From assembly GCA_019245575.1 (NCBI GenBank), contig JAFARE010000043.1, forward strand, positions 1 to 64,000: 64,000 nucleotides of DNA. The letters are read 5' to 3'. The notes below the pieces were generated by a model, which was not told where the DNA came from, did no database searches, and saw only the letters and a list, made by a program, of their open reading frames with translations. Position 1 is the stretch's first letter. Each line of letters starts with the position of its first letter. This DNA is from Candidatus Dormiibacterota bacterium. Its GTDB lineage: Bacteria > Chloroflexota > Dormibacteria > Aeolococcales > Aeolococcaceae. Positions 61,278 to 64,000 of the stretch are shown one piece after another. The position numbers and the translations under genes are program-made.

Positions 61278-61524
61278 CGGAGCGGCGGCGCCCGAACCCC
61301 AGGCGCCGCAACCGCGAATCCGCCGAGCGCCGGAACTGCTCCTGGTCGCTGATCACCGCGTCGGGAGCGGGCCAGTAGGGCGGCTCCTGACCGCCCATGT
61401 CCGAGGGCCACGGGCTGTTGCTGCCCAATGCCGGCCCTTCGTTGGGCTCGCCGCGCAACCCGTACCAGAAGATGGCCAGGACGAACAGTCCGAGCCCGCA
61501 GATGATGATGATCGCGACAACCAT
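61225..61524 (-). CDS. small membrane protein of unknown function
   Basis: 99 aa. The N-terminal hydrophobic helix (VVAIIIICGLGLFVLAIFWY) is followed by a Pro/Trp-rich segment (SPWPSDMGGQEPPYWPAP) and a basic tail. No family recognised. The overlap of 53 bp with the propeller gene end is unusual, so the C-terminal part may be mis-called. It is 7 bp downstream of the VOC gene stop on the same strand. Confidence 0.45.
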   Translation of the reverse strand: MVVAIIIICGLGLFVLAIFWYGLRGEPNEGPALGSNSPWPSDMGGQEPPYWPAPDAVISDQEQFRRSADSRLRRLGFGRRRSVSAAASAGDEERPRRAR

Positions 61525-61531
61525 GGCCGCA

Positions 61532-61879
61532 TCATCCGATGGCGGTGGGATGCTTTGGCTGGTACAGCGCGAGCCGGCTGTCGTCGGGAAGCACGATCGT
61601 GGCGACGCGCCCGAATCGCGCGTCCTCGACTCCGCCTTCGAACGTCGCACCCTTGGCGCGAAGCCGGCTCATCTCCGCGTCGATGTCGTCGCACATCAGG
61701 TACAGCTCGTGATGTGGTGACTCATCGACGGGGTGCACACCGAGCTCGGCGGGCGGCAGCGCGAAGATGAGCCAGCCACCGCCGGCATCCACCGAGTCCA
61801 GGTCGAGGACATCGCGCAGAAAGCCGCGCACCGCGTCGGCGTCTTTGGAGAACATGAGCGCGTGCACTCCGATGATCAT
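61532..61879 (-). CDS. VOC (glyoxalase/bleomycin resistance fold) protein
   Basis: 115-aa vicinal-oxygen-chelate domain: IIGVHALMFSKDADAVRGFL, DVLDLDSVDAGGGWLIFALP, HHELYLMCDDIDAEMSRLRA and VATIVLPDDSRLALYQP. Possible metal ligands are His (GVHAL), His (HHELY) and a C-terminal acidic residue, but the substrate is unknown. Its ATG overlaps the stop of the phosphoesterase gene by one base (TGATG), so translation is coupled. Confidence 0.78.
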   Translation of the reverse strand: MIIGVHALMFSKDADAVRGFLRDVLDLDSVDAGGGWLIFALPPAELGVHPVDESPHHELYLMCDDIDAEMSRLRAKGATFEGGVEDARFGRVATIVLPDDSRLALYQPKHPTAIG

Positions 61880-63180
61880 CAGTCCGTATCCGCGCCCGCG
61901 GGCGTTGGTGCGCTCGCGGCGGGGCACGCTCGCTGCTGCAACGGCAACGGCGGCTGCGGCGTCTGACTGAAGTTGAAGGCGTTGAACATGTCGTTGGAGC
62001 TGCCGTCGAAGCTGGTCAACGACGGCAGGCCGTACGTGTCCTCGATGAACTTCAACATCGATGGAAAGCTGTACATGGTGTCGTCGACGTAGCCCGGCTT
62101 GGCATAGGGCGAGATGACGATCGCGGGCACCCGGAAGCCGTACCCGATCTGCGGGTTCGGTCCCGGGGGCGGCACCACATGATCGTAGAAGCCGCCGAAG
62201 TCGTCCCAGGTGAGAAAGACCGCGGTGCTTGACCACTCGCTCTGATTGGCCATCACGGCGTTGAGGTCCGCGACGACGCCGTTCTCACCCACGCAGATGC
62301 TGTGACCCGGGTGGTCGCTGTAGTTCCAGGGCAGCACCAACCAGCTCACCGCGGGAAGATTTCCCGACTGGACGTCGGACACGAACTTGCTGGTGTCGGC
62401 CATGTGCGTGGTCCAGTCGGCGCCGTAGCGGATGTGGCGGATCGCGTCATAGGCCTGGAGCTGTGAGCCCGGTGTGACGTAGTACTTCCAGGACAGCTTT
62501 GAGTGGTCCAGCAGGTCGGCCATCGTCGGGAAGTCGAAGCACGGAAAAACGTGTGTGACCGTGCCGTCGGGCGCGCGCTCCTCCACCGTGGTGCCCGACG
62601 CTGCGTCGCAGCCCCAGGACGTGCCGGTCGAGGGCGAGATCAGGCTGTCGACGTTCGCGTCCTCACCGGCGATCGAGAACAGGTGGTTGGGGAGGCTCGG
62701 TCCCGCCACCGTCGAGAAGAATCGGTCGGCCAGGGTGAAATGGCGAGCGTAGGCCCAGTAGTTGGGAATGTCACCGGCATAGAGCTGAGAATCCGCCTCG
62801 TCAACCCCGTTCTGGATCGCGCCCGAGTTCAGCGAGAACTTGTCCAGCTTGCCGTTGTCATATGACCGAACCGACGCGACATGGCTGTGGTCGATGTCGT
62901 GATACAGGTGGTCGGGCTGATGGTTCAGCGGGTGCACCACACCCTTGGGGTCTGGGTACGTGGTTGCGCCGTTAGCGCCGGGGAACGTGCCGAACATGCT
63001 GTCGAAGCTGCGGTTCTCCTTCATGAGGATCACGATGTGCTGGAGGGGGCTCGTCGCCATGGCGCGCGCCCCGGTGGATGGCACCGAAACGAAGGCCACG
63101 AGGACCGCCGCAGCCATGCACGACAGGCCGATGAGTGCCCGCCCAGACGCTGGTCGTCCCCGCCGCAGTGGACCATCCAT
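61879..63180 (-). CDS. secreted phosphoesterase (phospholipase C / acid phosphatase family)
   Basis: 433 aa, alkaline phosphatase superfamily, Pfam phosphoesterase type (AcpA/PlcN-like). It contains [18 protein letters not shown] with the metal-binding Glu-Asn, [20 protein letters not shown] with the likely nucleophile region, and [20 protein letters not shown] with metal ligands. The hydrophobic segment [18 protein letters not shown] makes a signal peptide after a basic start. Likely hydrolyses phospholipid or organic phosphate outside the membrane. It ends in a Pro/Ala-rich tail. Confidence 0.85.
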   Translation of the reverse strand: MDGPLRRGRPASGRALIGLSCMAAAVLVAFVSVPSTGARAMATSPLQHIVILMKENRSFDSMFGTFPGANGATTYPDPKGVVHPLNHQPDHLYHDIDHSHVASVRSYDNGKLDKFSLNSGAIQNGVDEADSQLYAGDIPNYWAYARHFTLADRFFSTVAGPSLPNHLFSIAGEDANVDSLISPSTGTSWGCDAASGTTVEERAPDGTVTHVFPCFDFPTMADLLDHSKLSWKYYVTPGSQLQAYDAIRHIRYGADWTTHMADTSKFVSDVQSGNLPAVSWLVLPWNYSDHPGHSICVGENGVVADLNAVMANQSEWSSTAVFLTWDDFGGFYDHVVPPPGPNPQIGYGFRVPAIVISPYAKPGYVDDTMYSFPSMLKFIEDTYGLPSLTSFDGSSNDMFNAFNFSQTPQPPLPLQQRACPAASAPTPAGADTD

Positions 63181-63263
63181 CCGCCACCCTCCAACCCACG
63201 GGCCGCGCGCGACGACGGGACGCGCGGCCGGTGCAAGAGTGTGCGCCCTCGGATGGGCGGTTG

Positions 63264-64000
63264 TCAGCCCAGCCGCAGGAAGCGCACGTTGCTCCGATAC
63301 TCACGGAGCGTGCGCGCGTCCATGTACGACATCGAGCTGCGCAGTCCCGCGAGGTAGCGACGGATCACGTCGACGACGCGGCCCTTGTACGGCACGAGCG
63401 TCTCCGCTCCCTCGATGTACTCGGGATCCTCCCCGTCCTGCTCCTGCTGCACGGAGAAGGACGCGGCGCCGCGCATGATCTTGTACTTCTTGCCCTCGAC
63501 GACGATCACGCGTCCCGGCGCCTCCTTGGTGCCGGCGATGGCCGACCCGACCATGACGCAATCCGCACCCAGCGCGAGGAGCTTGCACATGTCAGAGGGG
63601 GAGCGCACCCCGCTGTCGCCGATGATCAGGGCACGGCGCCGCACGCTGGCGGCTTCCGCCACGGCATACGGCGTGGGGACGAACACGCCCGTCTCCTCGC
63701 GTGTCTCGCACACAGACCCGCCGGCGATGCCCACGCGGATGGCGTCGACGCCCTGGTCCTCGAGCCAGGTGAACGCCTCCGCGGACGCGACATTGCCCGC
63801 GATGAGGAAGACGTCGGCAGCCGTGGCGCGCATCCAGCGCACGGCTTCCGCGACCTGGATGTGCGCACCGTTCGCTGTGTCCACGCAAACGATGCGGCAC
63901 CCCGCCTCGGCGAGCCGGACAAAGCGCTCCTGGTAGTCGTCGGTCACGCCCACCGCCGCGCCGACAGGGCCCGCGGCGGCCTCGGCCGCCTCCTTGAGGC
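63264..64000 (-). CDS. guaB: IMP dehydrogenase/GMP reductase family protein (5' end outside window)
   Basis: C-terminal part only, at least 245 residues. It contains [40 protein letters not shown] with the catalytic Cys, [40 protein letters not shown] and [20 protein letters not shown]. The phosphate-binding and Cys-loop region favours IMP dehydrogenase (IMP to XMP, NAD-dependent). The loop reads CETREET where CTTRIV is common, so GMP reductase or a GuaB paralog cannot be excluded. Reading continues upstream past the edge in frame. Confidence 0.75.
   Translation of the reverse strand, partial: LKEAAEAAAGPVGAAVGVTDDYQERFVRLAEAGCRIVCVDTANGAHIQVAEAVRWMRATAADVFLIAGNVASAEAFTWLEDQGVDAIRVGIAGGSVCETREETGVFVPTPYAVAEAASVRRRALIIGDSGVRSPSDMCKLLALGADCVMVGSAIAGTKEAPGRVIVVEGKKYKIMRGAASFSVQQEQDGEDPEYIEGAETLVPYKGRVVDVIRRYLAGLRSSMSYMDARTLREYRSNVRFLRLG

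Overview
The window is GC-rich (roughly two thirds G+C by eye) and densely coded, with many GTG and TTG starts and stop/start overlaps. It looks like a chromosomal segment of a high-GC Terrabacteria-type bacterium (Actinobacteriota, Chloroflexota or Dormibacterota grade). Pointers are the zinc forms of S14, S4, L24 and L36, a DUF222-HNH gene, Tad/Flp-type CpaF ATPases, an actinobacterial-style L10 leader RNA, and SecA insertions that I recall from Chloroflexota-like SecA proteins. The phylum cannot be settled from this window alone.

Left part (1-18.5 kb) is accessory and regulatory. It holds two CpaF secretion ATPases on opposite strands, a TetR/haloalkane dehalogenase pair divergent from a DHA2 drug exporter with two matching palindromic operators, an ICMT-like methyltransferase, a ParA/MinD-like ATPase and small unknown proteins. 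It also holds an OmpR-type two-component pair, two tandem paralogous membrane proteins led by a stand-alone receiver, a soluble NarL-type histidine kinase, a HAD phosphatase and a receiver/HD-GYP protein.

The middle (18.8-51.4 kb) is the transcription-translation core. On the minus strand, rplJ (with L10 leader)-rplL and then rpoB-rpoC. A DUF222-HNH endonuclease gene sits between rplJ and the divergent str operon. On the plus strand a nearly unbroken run of about 22 kb follows: rpsL-rpsG-fusA-tuf, then the S10, spc and alpha clusters, secY-adk-map, rpmJ-rpsM-rpsK-rpsD-rpoA-rplQ, truA, rplM-rpsI. Most of these genes touch by GTGA, ATGA or TGATG overlaps. infA is absent from its usual map/rpmJ slot. 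The tuf-rpsJ gap holds a large base-paired element and a 61-codon ORF with a strong ribosome binding site. S12 carries Arg at the position equivalent to Lys88.

The right part (51.5-64 kb) has a WecG/TagA glycosyltransferase coupled to a GT2 polyprenyl-phosphate glycosyltransferase-like gene, then a degenerate histidine kinase lacking its phospho-accepting His (a paralog of the kinase at 15.1 kb). After that come a DUF192 protein, a secreted protein made of two copies of an unrecognised domain, a ComF-like phosphoribosyltransferase, a short hibernation factor and SecA. The end holds a secreted Asp-box beta-propeller with a C-terminal anchor, a VOC-fold protein coupled to a secreted phosphoesterase, and the 3' part of an IMP dehydrogenase-family gene cut by the window edge. 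I saw no tRNA, rRNA, CRISPR array or recognisable insertion sequence.
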